Positions 16,805-25,286 of a stretch of DNA of 64,000 nucleotides are shown in pieces. The notes beneath the pieces are model-generated. The model saw only the letters and a list, made by a program, of their open reading frames with translations, searched no databases and was not told the DNA's origin. A program made the position numbers and the translations under genes. The DNA comes from Hymenobacter gelipurpurascens (GTDB lineage: Bacteria; Bacteroidota; Bacteroidia; Cytophagales; Hymenobacteraceae), in the NCBI RefSeq assembly GCF_900187375.1, contig NZ_FYEW01000003.1, forward strand, positions 186,001 through 250,000, read 5' to 3'. Every line of letters starts with the position of its first letter. Position 1 is the stretch's first letter.

Positions 16805-19696
16805 ATGGAAACACTTACTACTTCACTGGCCCGACGGGTGCTCGGATGGATATTGTTATTATTGCTTCTGCTGCTTGTAAAAGTGTCTCATGCCCAACCT
16901 ACCGGCTGCACAGGTTCTGACGCCGGGGGGCAGCCCGCCACCAATGGTTTGTACGCAGAGTATTTTACAGGCTATTTCCAGGATAACCAGACTTTCTTCA
17001 ACGATAAGCAGAATCCACCGGGCCTACGGCGGATAGATGCGCAAGTGAATTTTCCTTCGGCAGCAAGCTGGGGCAACTTGCAGCCAACTGCCGGCAGTGG
17101 AACAGCCCAGGACGCCGACAACTATAGCGTGCGCCTGCGCGGCAGCCTGCGCATTGCCACTGCTGGCACGTACACGTTCTATCTCAAATCCGATGATGCT
17201 GCCTATCTCTGGCTTGATGGGGCGGCCCTGGCCCTAACTCCTACAACCGCTTCCGCGCTGATTGATAATGGCGGCAACCATTCCACCAGGACAGTAGCAG
17301 TGCCTGTTGAGCTTACCGCTGGCCTCCATAACGTCCTGATCCATTACGGGGATGACTGCTGCGACAACGTGCTGGTATGGGAATATGAAGGGCCGGGTAT
17401 CAGTCGGCAGGTGGTGCCTTCGGAGGTGCTCTGCACGGCCCAACAGCCGGGGCCGCTGAGCCCACGTACCCTGGCCTACACGCCTGCCTCCCAGGCGCTG
17501 GTTGCCGGCAACGCGGTTACGTCAGGAGTACCGGTCGTGGATGATGGAGGTTCGGCCATCACGGGCTTTGCACTCGCCAACACCACTCCACTGCCCGCTG
17601 GCATCAGCATCAACTCCTCTACGGGTGCACTGGCTGTAACGGCCTCGGTGCCAGCCGGCGCGTATGCGCTGGATGTAGCGGCCATCAACGCCAATGGCAC
17701 CACTATCTTCCGCAATGCCTACCAGTTTCTGGTAACGCCGGGGCTGACTGGTGGGTGTGGCGGCAACGACCTCGCCGGAAACCCGGTAACTGCGGGCCTC
17801 TTCGCGGAGTATTTTTCGGGGTATTACAACGGCGACGTCAATTTCTTCACTACTAACAAGCCCGGCTTTACCCGCACCGATGCCCAGCTAAACTTCCCGG
17901 ATGACGCCAGCTGGGGAAATATTACCAGCGTAGCCAGCGGCCCGGTAGATGCCCCCGACGTCTTTAGTGTGCGGCTGCGCAGCAGCTTGTACATCCCCAC
18001 CACGGGCAGTTACACCTTCTATCTGACCTCCGATGATGCCGCCTATTTGTGGCTGGATAACGCTGCTTTGGAAGCAGCCCCGCAGCAATCGGAAGCGGTT
18101 ATCGATAATGGCGGCAACCACCCCGCCCGCACCGTGGCCACCACGCTTCGCCTGGAAGCCGGCCTGCACAACCTCCTGATTCTCTACGGCGACGAGACTC
18201 TAGGCAGCGCTCTGGTGCTGGAGTTTGAGTCGGCCGAGGCCAACATTGCGCGCCAGATAGTGCCGGCCGCACAGTTCTGCACGTCGGTTCAGCCGCTCCA
18301 GCCACTGGCTACCAGGCTGCAATACTCGCCGAGCGTGCTGCGGGTGCAGACTGGCCTAGCAGGCGTTTCGGGTATGCCTACGGCCAGCAGCGCTTCCGCC
18401 ATTGTAGAGTACATCCTGGAAAATGCCGCCGACCTGCCAGTGGGCATCACGCTCAATGCCGTTACGGGGCAGGTGCTGGTAGCCAGCAGCGTACCGCTCG
18501 GAGACTATGAGCTAAACATTGGCGCCCGCAATGCCGGCAGCACGGCCATCTTCAACGATGTAGTAGAAATAAGCGTGATTCCGGCGCCGCCTACCGGGTG
18601 CCGGGGCATCAATCCCGATGGTACACTGGCTACTTCCGGCCTCTATGCTCAATATTACAAAGGCTACTTCGGCTACGACCTCACCTTCTTCGACCGGACG
18701 CCCGTAGGCCTCTCCCGCTCCGAAAATCGGCTGGACTTTGATGGGGAAAGCTGGGGTGACCTGGCCAGCGTAGCCAGCGGCACGGCGCAGGACCCCGACG
18801 GGTTCAGTGCCCAGTTTCGTGGCCGAATCCTGATAACGAAGGCCGGCAACTACACTTTCCACCTTACCTCCGATGATGGGTCTTTGCTCTGGCTGGATGC
18901 CGGTGCTCTAGCCACGTCACCTTCAATTACCAACGTGCTTATTGATAACCGGGGCTACCACCCTGCCGAGACGCTGACAGGTACCATATTCCTGGCAGCT
19001 GGCCTGCACGATATGCTCGTGATTTATGGCGACGATAGTGCCTTCAATGTGCTGAAACTGGAGTACGAAAGTGCTGACGCGGGTGTGCCGCTGCAGGTAG
19101 TACCCATTGCTTCGCTTTGCACCACTGGTTCCTCGGCGCCATTGCCCGTTGTTCTGACGCGCTTCACCACCGAAACCGTAGCAGCTGGTATCAAAGCCAA
19201 CTGGGAAACGGCGCAGGAAACCAATAGCGACTTCTTCGAGGTAGAGCGTTCGGCTAACGGGAAAGTGTTTGAGGCCGTGGAGCGCCGCAAAGCCGCTGGC
19301 ACCACTACCCAGCGACAGGCCTACACCCTCACCGACCGCGCTCCGTTGGCGGGTGTGAGCTACTACCGCCTGCGCCAGGTAGACCTGGATGGTACCGTAC
19401 ATTTCTCCTCTGTGGTAGCCGCTAAGTGGAACGGCAACCTAGCGCAAAACCTAACGGCCACCATCTTCCCGAACCCTACCTCGGGCAGCTTTACGGTGCG
19501 CGTGCAGCAGCCCACTGAGCAGCCCGTGCAGCTAGAACTGCTGGATATGCAGGGCCGGGTATTGCGCCGGGAAACTATTTTGGGGCAGGCTGCGCAGTCG
19601 TACACCGTGCAGCCGGGCCACCTGCCGGCCGGCCTCTATCTGCTGCGCCTGACCACCAGCGCAGGCCGCATCACGGAACGCCTGGCGGTGGAATAG
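16805..19696 (+). CDS. Secreted triple-PA14 repeat protein with T9SS sorting domain
   Basis: The product has 963 residues. A signal peptide ends VSHAQ. Three PA14 domains follow (about 36-205, 320-490 and 600-770), each opening with a Cys-containing Gly-rich segment, then GLYAEYF or GLYAQYY, and holding SDDAAYLWLD or SDDGSLLWLD, GGNH/RGYH and LHNVLIHYGDD-type blocks. Ig-like linkers (PLPAGISINSSTGAL, DLPVGITLNAVTGQV) separate them. Residues 790-870 form a fibronectin-like part, and the last 80 a T9SS type A sorting domain (IFPNPTSGSF). PA14 commonly binds carbohydrate, so cell-surface glycan binding or adhesion is likely. Confidence 0.88.
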   Translation: METLTTSLARRVLGWILLLLLLLLVKVSHAQPTGCTGSDAGGQPATNGLYAEYFTGYFQDNQTFFNDKQNPPGLRRIDAQVNFPSAASWGNLQPTAGSGTAQDADNYSVRLRGSLRIATAGTYTFYLKSDDAAYLWLDGAALALTPTTASALIDNGGNHSTRTVAVPVELTAGLHNVLIHYGDDCCDNVLVWEYEGPGISRQVVPSEVLCTAQQPGPLSPRTLAYTPASQALVAGNAVTSGVPVVDDGGSAITGFALANTTPLPAGISINSSTGALAVTASVPAGAYALDVAAINANGTTIFRNAYQFLVTPGLTGGCGGNDLAGNPVTAGLFAEYFSGYYNGDVNFFTTNKPGFTRTDAQLNFPDDASWGNITSVASGPVDAPDVFSVRLRSSLYIPTTGSYTFYLTSDDAAYLWLDNAALEAAPQQSEAVIDNGGNHPARTVATTLRLEAGLHNLLILYGDETLGSALVLEFESAEANIARQIVPAAQFCTSVQPLQPLATRLQYSPSVLRVQTGLAGVSGMPTASSASAIVEYILENAADLPVGITLNAVTGQVLVASSVPLGDYELNIGARNAGSTAIFNDVVEISVIPAPPTGCRGINPDGTLATSGLYAQYYKGYFGYDLTFFDRTPVGLSRSENRLDFDGESWGDLASVASGTAQDPDGFSAQFRGRILITKAGNYTFHLTSDDGSLLWLDAGALATSPSITNVLIDNRGYHPAETLTGTIFLAAGLHDMLVIYGDDSAFNVLKLEYESADAGVPLQVVPIASLCTTGSSAPLPVVLTRFTTETVAAGIKANWETAQETNSDFFEVERSANGKVFEAVERRKAAGTTTQRQAYTLTDRAPLAGVSYYRLRQVDLDGTVHFSSVVAAKWNGNLAQNLTATIFPNPTSGSFTVRVQQPTEQPVQLELLDMQGRVLRRETILGQAAQSYTVQPGHLPAGLYLLRLTTSAGRITERLAVE

Positions 19697-19719
19697 GCCT
19701 AGGCTAGTACCTAGTAAAT

Positions 19720-19754
19720 AAAAAGCCTCGACTACCTGGTAGCCGGGGCTTTTT
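19720..19754 (+). terminator. Intrinsic terminator after the PA14 gene
   Basis: AAAAAGCC and GGGCTTTTT arms with an inner CTACC/GGTAG stem, ending in a T run; it lies between convergent genes and could serve both. Confidence 0.85.
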
Positions 19755-19783
19755 GTTGTCAGAGAGTTAATTAGCCAGAGTGG

Positions 19784-20497
19784 CTACTCGCGGTGGATGC
19801 GGCCGCTGCCGATGATTGAGCTGCTGATTTTGGGGCTGCCCATCACATACACATCACCCGAGCCCACAATGCTGGCATCCAGGCTCTTGGTAGCCATGAG
19901 GCGGCAGTCGCCAGAGCCGCTGATGCTCACGTGGCAGGCCTCGCTGCGTAGTTTGGTGGCCTTCACGGTGCCGGAGCCGCTCACGCTTACATCATGCGAA
20001 GGAGCAATGCCCGCCGCCTCAATGGTACCGGAGCCGGCCAGGGAAGTGCTAAGCTTGTCTGCCGTCAGGTTGGCCAGCTCAATGCCGCCGGAACCACTTA
20101 CCGAGAGGTCAAGGTCTCCTGTTTTTACGGCATCGTTGGCCCGTATTTTCCCGGAGCCACCTACTGATAAGGCCTTGATAGTCGGCATGGTGATGTACAC
20201 CGTCACGTTGCCTTTATTGCGGTACCAGGAGGTGCCGCTCTCCTTTTTGTTGCCGATGCGCAGGCGCCCGTTGCTCACGGTCGTTTCGAGGTGGCCTAGG
20301 TCTTCCGCATCACCTTCTACTTCTACTTTTTGCGGGCTGCCCTGGCGCAAAATTACGGTGGGCGAGCCGGCCAGGCCAATGGAGGTGAAGGCCGAAACCG
20401 TGCGCGTTTCGCGGGTGGCCACCACACGCGGCCGGAACGCTGGTAGAACGAGCAGGGCAAGCAGCAGGGCCGGCAGTAATAAGCGAAGCGTTTTCAT
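19784..20497 (-). CDS. Head-GIN domain (DUF2807) putative adhesin
   Basis: The product has 237 residues from the ATG at 20497 (246 from the alternative at 20524). After a signal-like helix comes RTVSAFTSIGLAGSPTVILRQG, the standard opening of the head-GIN domain. A run of short beta-helix repeats follows with Gly-Ser-Gly turns (VGGSGKIRA, VSGSGGIEL, LAGSGTIEA, VSGSGTVKA, ISGSGDCRL, VGSGDVYV, IGSGRIHR). The family is exported, forms a right-handed beta-helix, and is annotated as a putative auto-transporter adhesin. Function in this organism is unknown. Confidence 0.88.
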   Translation of the reverse strand: MKTLRLLLPALLLALLVLPAFRPRVVATRETRTVSAFTSIGLAGSPTVILRQGSPQKVEVEGDAEDLGHLETTVSNGRLRIGNKKESGTSWYRNKGNVTVYITMPTIKALSVGGSGKIRANDAVKTGDLDLSVSGSGGIELANLTADKLSTSLAGSGTIEAAGIAPSHDVSVSGSGTVKATKLRSEACHVSISGSGDCRLMATKSLDASIVGSGDVYVMGSPKISSSIIGSGRIHRE

Positions 20498-20785
20498 GGA
20501 CAGAAGGAATAAGGTGAGTTTCAAAAGGATAGATGTAACCCTCTGAACAACGGTTGCCCGAGAGGCAGAAAGAATTTTGTCTTATCTATATAGCCTGCAA
20601 GCCTACTTCAGTCAGGCCTAGGCCACCGCTGGGCTGAGGGAAGCCAAGGCACATCCGGCCTGCTGTGGCTTCAGGATAGGCCTAGCAGCTGGTTATCATT
20701 GAAACATACTCTTCCAAGAGGCGGCGCCGTCTCACTGCGCGGCTTTATATACACCGACTGATTATAAGTTTCCCTACTCTCTGCT

Positions 20786-21259
20786 ATGCACCCGAACGAA
20801 GAACTTTTGCATCGTTTCTACCAGGCGTTTCAGCGCCGTGAGTATGCGACCATGGCCGCGTGCTACCACCCCGAGGCCACCTTCGATGATGCGGCCTTCG
20901 CCCTCCGGGGAACTGATATAGGGCTGATGTGGCGCATGCTCTGTGAGCGTGGCAAAGACCTGCAGCTCACCTATACGGGCGTAACCGCCGATGACCACGT
21001 AGGCCACGCCAACTGGGATGCGCACTACACCTTTTCACAAACTAACCGAAAGGTGCATAACCATGTGCCAGCTCATTTCACCTTCCGGGATAACCTCATC
21101 CTGACGCACCACGATGACTTCAACTTCTGGCGCTGGTCGAGGCAGGCGCTGGGCCCGATGGGGTGGCTGCTGGGCTGGTCGGCGTTTCTTAAGAATAAGG
21201 TCCGCACTTCTGCCCGCCAAGGGCTGGAGGCCTACAAAGCACAGCTGCTGAAAGCATAA
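20786..21259 (+). CDS. NTF2-like (SnoaL-type) domain protein
   Basis: The product has 157 residues. The opening HRFYQAFQRREYATMAACYHPEATFDD is the standard NTF2-like/SnoaL start, followed by VTADDHVGHANWDAHYTFS and HVPAHFTFRDNLILTHHDDFNFWRWSRQALG. The cone-shaped fold hosts many small-molecule isomerases and hydrolases, and also non-catalytic proteins; no catalytic role can be assigned. A well-formed terminator begins at its stop codon, so it is monocistronic. Confidence 0.82.
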   Translation: MHPNEELLHRFYQAFQRREYATMAACYHPEATFDDAAFALRGTDIGLMWRMLCERGKDLQLTYTGVTADDHVGHANWDAHYTFSQTNRKVHNHVPAHFTFRDNLILTHHDDFNFWRWSRQALGPMGWLLGWSAFLKNKVRTSARQGLEAYKAQLLKA

Positions 21260-21296
21260 AAAAGCCCGGACTGCACTTGGCAGTCCGGGCTTTTTT
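21258..21296. terminator. Bidirectional intrinsic terminator
   Basis: A perfect stem AAAAAAGCCCGGACTG/CAGTCCGGGCTTTTTT with a 7-base loop overlaps the stop codon of the NTF2-like gene and faces the converging M13 peptidase gene. Confidence 0.92.
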
Positions 21297-21315
21297 AAGG
21301 TTATCCTGCCTTATT

Positions 21316-23373
21316 CTACCAGATTTTTACACGCGCAGAATCAGCCAGATACAGCTTCTGGCCGGGCTTCACATTGAAAGCTTCATAGAAGGCCGGCACG
21401 TCGGCGAAGGGGCCGTTTACGCGGTACTGAGCCGGAGAGTGTACATCGGTGAGGATGCGCTGGGCCAGCACCTCATCGCGCTGATGGTTCTGCCAGCCCA
21501 AGGCGTAGCCCAGGAAGTAGCGCTGGGTAGGGGTGAGGCCCCCAATTTTCTCGCCTTTCTTGTACTGGTCGGTTTTCTTGAAGGCATCGAAGGCAATGAC
21601 GATGCCGCCCAAGTCGGCAATGTTCTCACCGGCCGTGGCCTTGCCATTGATGTGCAAAGAATCAAGCACGGTGTAGCCATTAAACTGGCGCACGATGCTG
21701 TTTACGCGCTGCTGGAAGGCGGCGCGGTCTTTCTTGCTCCACCAGTTGCGCAGGTTGCCTTTCTCATCAAACTGGCTGCCCTCGTCGTCGAAGCCGTGGG
21801 TCAGCTCGTGGCCGATAGTGCTGGCGCCCGCGTAGCCGTAGATGATGGCGTCGTCGGCGTCTTTGTCGGCTAAGCCAGGTACGGAGAAGATGGCGGCCGG
21901 CAACACGATTTCGTTGTTGCTGGGGTTGTAGTAGGCATTGTAGGTCTGGGGCGTCATTTCCCACTCAGTGCGGTCAACGGGCTTGCCCAGCTTGTTGATG
22001 TTGTAGCGGTACTGCCACTCGTTGGCCCGCATCACGTTCCCGAGGTAAGAATCGCGCGTGATGTTGAGCGAGGAATAGTCGCGCCACTTGTCGGGGTAGC
22101 CTACTTTCGGGGCGATTTTGGTCAGCTTCACCAGGGCCTTTTGCTTGGTGGAGTCGCTCATCCAATCCAGCGCTTGAATATGCTCGCGGAAGGCGGCCAC
22201 CACGTTCTGCGTTAGCTTGGCATAGCGCTCCTTGGTTTCGGGGGTGAAGTATTCCTTCACGAAAAGCTGACCCAGGATTTCGCCCATGCCGCCTTCTTCC
22301 TCATCCAGCACGCGCTTCCAGCGGGGACGCTGCTCTTTCTGGCCCTGCAGAATGGTGCCGTAGAAACGGAAGTTCTCATTGTCAACCGGGTGGCTGAGCT
22401 GGCCGGCGAAGCTGTGCACGAGGTGCCACTGCAGATAGGCCTGCCACTGCTCAAGGGGTGTAGACTTCAGCAGCTGCCCGGCCTTCTGGTAGAACTCGGG
22501 CTGGCCTACAATCACGGTATCTACTTTACCCAGCTCCATCTGGGCCAGCCAGGGTTTCCAATCGAGGCCAGGGGTGAGCTTGCTCAGGCCGGCTACCGGC
22601 ATTTTGTTGTAGTTGGCGTACGGGTCGCGGAGGGCTTCCAGCTTGCGCGAGGAGCCGGCCAAGGCCGTTTCCAGCTGCATAATCTGGGCACTGTGGCGCT
22701 GGGCCGTCACGGAGTCCTGGCCTAGCAGCTGCAACATGCGCGCTACGTGGCGCACGTACTCCTTGCGGATGTTGCTGGTGCGGGTGTCCTTATTGAAGTA
22801 GTAGTCGCGGTTGGGCAGACCCAGGCCAGCCTGGTACAGGTGCATGGCCATTTTGTCGCTGTTCTTGGCATCCTGGCCTACATAGCCGCCAATCAGCGAG
22901 TTCACACCCAGCACCTTGTGGCGCGCAATAACCGCCTGCACATCCGCTACTGATTTGATGGCCGCAATTCGGTCCAGCTCCGGCTTCAGGGGCGCGATGC
23001 CTTGCTTGTCAATCGTCACGGAATCAAGGCCTGATGCCCAGAAGTCGCCGATTTTCTGTTGGCTGCTGCCGGCTTTGGCATTGGCTTTGGCGGCTTCCTC
23101 GTTGAGGGCGCGCAGGCGGGCGTACACCTCGTTCTGCACTTCCTTCCCAATGCCCCATGAGCTTTCAGACGCCGGAATAGGGTGAGCCTTGAGCCAGGCG
23201 CCGTTAGCGTACGTGAAGAAGTCGTCGCCGGGGCGTACGGTGGTGTCGAGGTTGGCCTGGAGCAGATCGGTCTGGGCCGCGCCAGACTTGCCGCCGGATT
23301 GACAGGCCGTGAACACCAGACCGAGCATCGGCGCAGCCAGCAGCCAGGGCCGCAGAGTAAAAGGGAAGTGCAT
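21316..23373 (-). CDS. pepO: M13 family metallopeptidase (PepO/neprilysin type) lipoprotein
   Basis: The product has 685 residues from the ATG at 23373. A lipoprotein signal ends at the Cys of VFTAC. The N-terminal M13 domain begins LDTTVRPGDDFFTYANGAWLK. The catalytic domain holds NAYYNPSNNEIVLPAAI, the zinc motif HELTH at 522-526, and the third ligand site ENIADLGG. The C-terminus ends SARVKIW, close to the conserved CxVW end of the family. M13 enzymes cut small peptides outside the cytoplasm. The longer frame to 23424 has no signal peptide. Confidence 0.92.
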   Translation of the reverse strand: MHFPFTLRPWLLAAPMLGLVFTACQSGGKSGAAQTDLLQANLDTTVRPGDDFFTYANGAWLKAHPIPASESSWGIGKEVQNEVYARLRALNEEAAKANAKAGSSQQKIGDFWASGLDSVTIDKQGIAPLKPELDRIAAIKSVADVQAVIARHKVLGVNSLIGGYVGQDAKNSDKMAMHLYQAGLGLPNRDYYFNKDTRTSNIRKEYVRHVARMLQLLGQDSVTAQRHSAQIMQLETALAGSSRKLEALRDPYANYNKMPVAGLSKLTPGLDWKPWLAQMELGKVDTVIVGQPEFYQKAGQLLKSTPLEQWQAYLQWHLVHSFAGQLSHPVDNENFRFYGTILQGQKEQRPRWKRVLDEEEGGMGEILGQLFVKEYFTPETKERYAKLTQNVVAAFREHIQALDWMSDSTKQKALVKLTKIAPKVGYPDKWRDYSSLNITRDSYLGNVMRANEWQYRYNINKLGKPVDRTEWEMTPQTYNAYYNPSNNEIVLPAAIFSVPGLADKDADDAIIYGYAGASTIGHELTHGFDDEGSQFDEKGNLRNWWSKKDRAAFQQRVNSIVRQFNGYTVLDSLHINGKATAGENIADLGGIVIAFDAFKKTDQYKKGEKIGGLTPTQRYFLGYALGWQNHQRDEVLAQRILTDVHSPAQYRVNGPFADVPAFYEAFNVKPGQKLYLADSARVKIW

Positions 23374-23591
23374 AGAGGAGAACGGGACAAAATGTGTGCG
23401 GCGAATGTAGCAGGAAGCTCGCATTTCGCGTAGGCCTATGGACGCAGACTGTTGGGCTAAGGCTGCGTGTCGTAGGCCAGTATTCGGAACCAGTTGTTTG
23501 AGTAATCTGTATCTTAAACAGTGCCGGAGAAGTGGCCTGGAAGCTCCCCTGGGTTACTGCCTGTAACCAGCCTGATTCTACCCGTTTTCCT

Positions 23592-24035
23592 ATGCCGCTT
23601 AAGCTCCTGCTGCTCCTCAACTTTGGCCTGGCCGCGTACCTCACCGGCGTCATCTGGACGGTGCAGTTGGTGCATTACCCCAGCTTCGCGCAAGCCGCCC
23701 GCGACACGTTTCCGGCCTTTCATCAGCAGCATTCCAGCCGCATCAGTTGGGTAGTGCTGGCCCCGATGGTGCTGGAGCTGGGGCTGGCCATCTGGCTGGC
23801 GTGGCAGGGGAGGGCGCTAGGCCAGGGCGTATGGTGGGCGCTCGGGCTGGTGCTCCTGATTTGGGCCGCCACGTTTTTCATCTCCGTACCGTTCCACAAC
23901 CGCCTGGCCTTGGGCTACGACTACGTAGCCATCGATGGCCTGGTGCGTACCAACTGGATCCGGACCCTGGCCTGGACGGTGCGCAGTGGCCTGTTGGGCT
24001 GGCTCCTGTGGAAAATGCTGAATTTTGCGGCCTGA
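23592..24035 (+). CDS. Four-helix membrane protein of unknown function
   Basis: The product has 147 residues from the ATG at 23592; the frame extends to 23532 but the extension is polar. Four hydrophobic helices are visible (about 5-25, 48-70, 78-98 and 125-142). Polar residues inside the membrane segments (TVQLVHYP with a His, FHQQHSSRISWVV) suggest a ligand or metal site, as in DUF1772/anthrone-oxygenase-like proteins, but that assignment is tentative. It is 60 bases from arfB on the same strand. Confidence 0.6.
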   Translation: MPLKLLLLLNFGLAAYLTGVIWTVQLVHYPSFAQAARDTFPAFHQQHSSRISWVVLAPMVLELGLAIWLAWQGRALGQGVWWALGLVLLIWAATFFISVPFHNRLALGYDYVAIDGLVRTNWIRTLAWTVRSGLLGWLLWKMLNFAA

Positions 24036-24095
24036 ACCTGGCTTGGCTACTCGCGTAGCATCCCACCTGACCTATCTTCTGCCATACATCATCCC

Positions 24096-24503
24096 ATGCT
24101 TCCTCCCGCCGACGCCTTTCTTCCCGAGCTTCAGTTCCAGACCAGCCGTAGCAGTGGCCCCGGGGGACAGAACGTGAACAAAGTAGAGTCCAGGGTAGAA
24201 TTGCGGTTTAGCATTCCGGCTTCTCAGCTACTAACGGAGGAACAAAAGGAAACGCTGCTGCAAAAGCTGGCTTCCAAATTGACCACGGAGAGCGAGCTAC
24301 TTATCTCGGCGCAGGAAGACCGCAGCCAACTGCGCAACAAGGAAATTGCTGTGCAGAAGTTCTACGAAACCCTGCGCAAAGCTCTGCACAAGCCTAAAGC
24401 CCGCAAAGCCACCAAGCCAAGCAAAGGCGCCGTGCGGCAGAGGCTGGAGTCCAAGAAAAAGCATGGCGACAAAAAAGCCAATCGTGGTCGGGTTGACTTC
24501 TAG
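24096..24503 (+). CDS. arfB: Alternative ribosome-rescue peptidyl-tRNA hydrolase ArfB
   Basis: The product has 135 residues, the typical ArfB (YaeJ) size. The catalytic GGQ motif is at 23-25 within SSGPGGQNVNKVESRVEL. The C-terminal third is very rich in Lys and Arg (HKPKARKATKPSKGAVRQRLESKKKHGDKK region), the tail that enters the empty mRNA channel of stalled ribosomes. The protein hydrolyses peptidyl-tRNA on ribosomes without a stop codon, freeing them when trans-translation fails. No release-factor codon-recognition domain is present, so this is not RF1 or RF2. Confidence 0.93.
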   Translation: MLPPADAFLPELQFQTSRSSGPGGQNVNKVESRVELRFSIPASQLLTEEQKETLLQKLASKLTTESELLISAQEDRSQLRNKEIAVQKFYETLRKALHKPKARKATKPSKGAVRQRLESKKKHGDKKANRGRVDF

Positions 24504-24522
24504 GGCACTGGCTATAAGTATA

Positions 24523-25263
24523 TTAATTTAGGTCTAGGCCGAACAGCACGCCAAACCAAGGCTTATGCTGATAGATCCAGCTACGGCCATCGGGGCCGAG
24601 CAGGTGGTCGGCCCCGATGGCCAGGCCCAGGTTGAAAATGTGCGCATCGTAAATGGCAGCTGCTCCGGCATGCACCACGAAGCCTTCGTATTCTGTGACA
24701 GCTTGCTGCCGCGTAAAGTCGGGCGTGATGAGTGATGAGCCTAGGCCAGTAAACAGGCCGTAGCCCAAACCAGTAGTGCGCACCACTGGCTGGCGGCGCC
24801 CACCCAACAACTGGTGGCTGGTAAGATGATAGAAATCAAGACGCCGGCCTAGGTAAAGCGCCGCGTTGAAGTTGGTGTTGAGCTGAAGAGGAACTCCGCC
24901 CCGAGAAGGCCGAATCTTGAAGGGAATTGTGAACACATCTAAGTCAAACCGCCGTGCCGCTACCACCACATGGTGGCCAGGGCGAAGGCGGTAGAAAGCG
25001 GGCAGGCTAGGCCACTTAGCTTGCGCTGGACTGAGACTATCGGCCCGAAAAAAGAGCGTGTCGCCCTGCTGCCGGGCGTAAAGGGGGCGGCCCGGCGGCA
25101 GCGCCTGTCGTAGGGTTGCTTCGTTGGTTTGTATGGCTCTATACTGGCCCTCGGGCAACTGATCTAGCTGGCCTACTGCGGCGCAGCCTGCCAGCATACC
25201 ACCTCCTAAGGCACCCGTCCATCGGGCTGCCATTCTCTGCAAATAGAAAGCCCGATGGTCCAT
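24523..25263 (-). CDS. Hypothetical lipoprotein
   Basis: The product has 246 residues from 25263, or 236 from 25233, where the signal peptide looks better. The lipobox Cys lies in MLAGC. The body has EGQYRAIQTNEATLRQALPP, then a FYRLRPGHHVVVAARRFDLDVFTIPFKIRPS segment and strands with Gly repeats (GLGYGLFTGLGSSLITPDF), ending WFGVLFGLDLN. The second half has barrel-like strands. No family recognised. It is 23 bases downstream of mgtE and may be co-transcribed with it. The frame continues to 25449, but that part overlaps mgtE and is not credible. Confidence 0.6.
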   Translation of the reverse strand: MDHRAFYLQRMAARWTGALGGGMLAGCAAVGQLDQLPEGQYRAIQTNEATLRQALPPGRPLYARQQGDTLFFRADSLSPAQAKWPSLPAFYRLRPGHHVVVAARRFDLDVFTIPFKIRPSRGGVPLQLNTNFNAALYLGRRLDFYHLTSHQLLGGRRQPVVRTTGLGYGLFTGLGSSLITPDFTRQQAVTEYEGFVVHAGAAAIYDAHIFNLGLAIGADHLLGPDGRSWIYQHKPWFGVLFGLDLN

Positions 25264-25286
25264 GGCGCAGTAGTTAGCGCTTGAAT

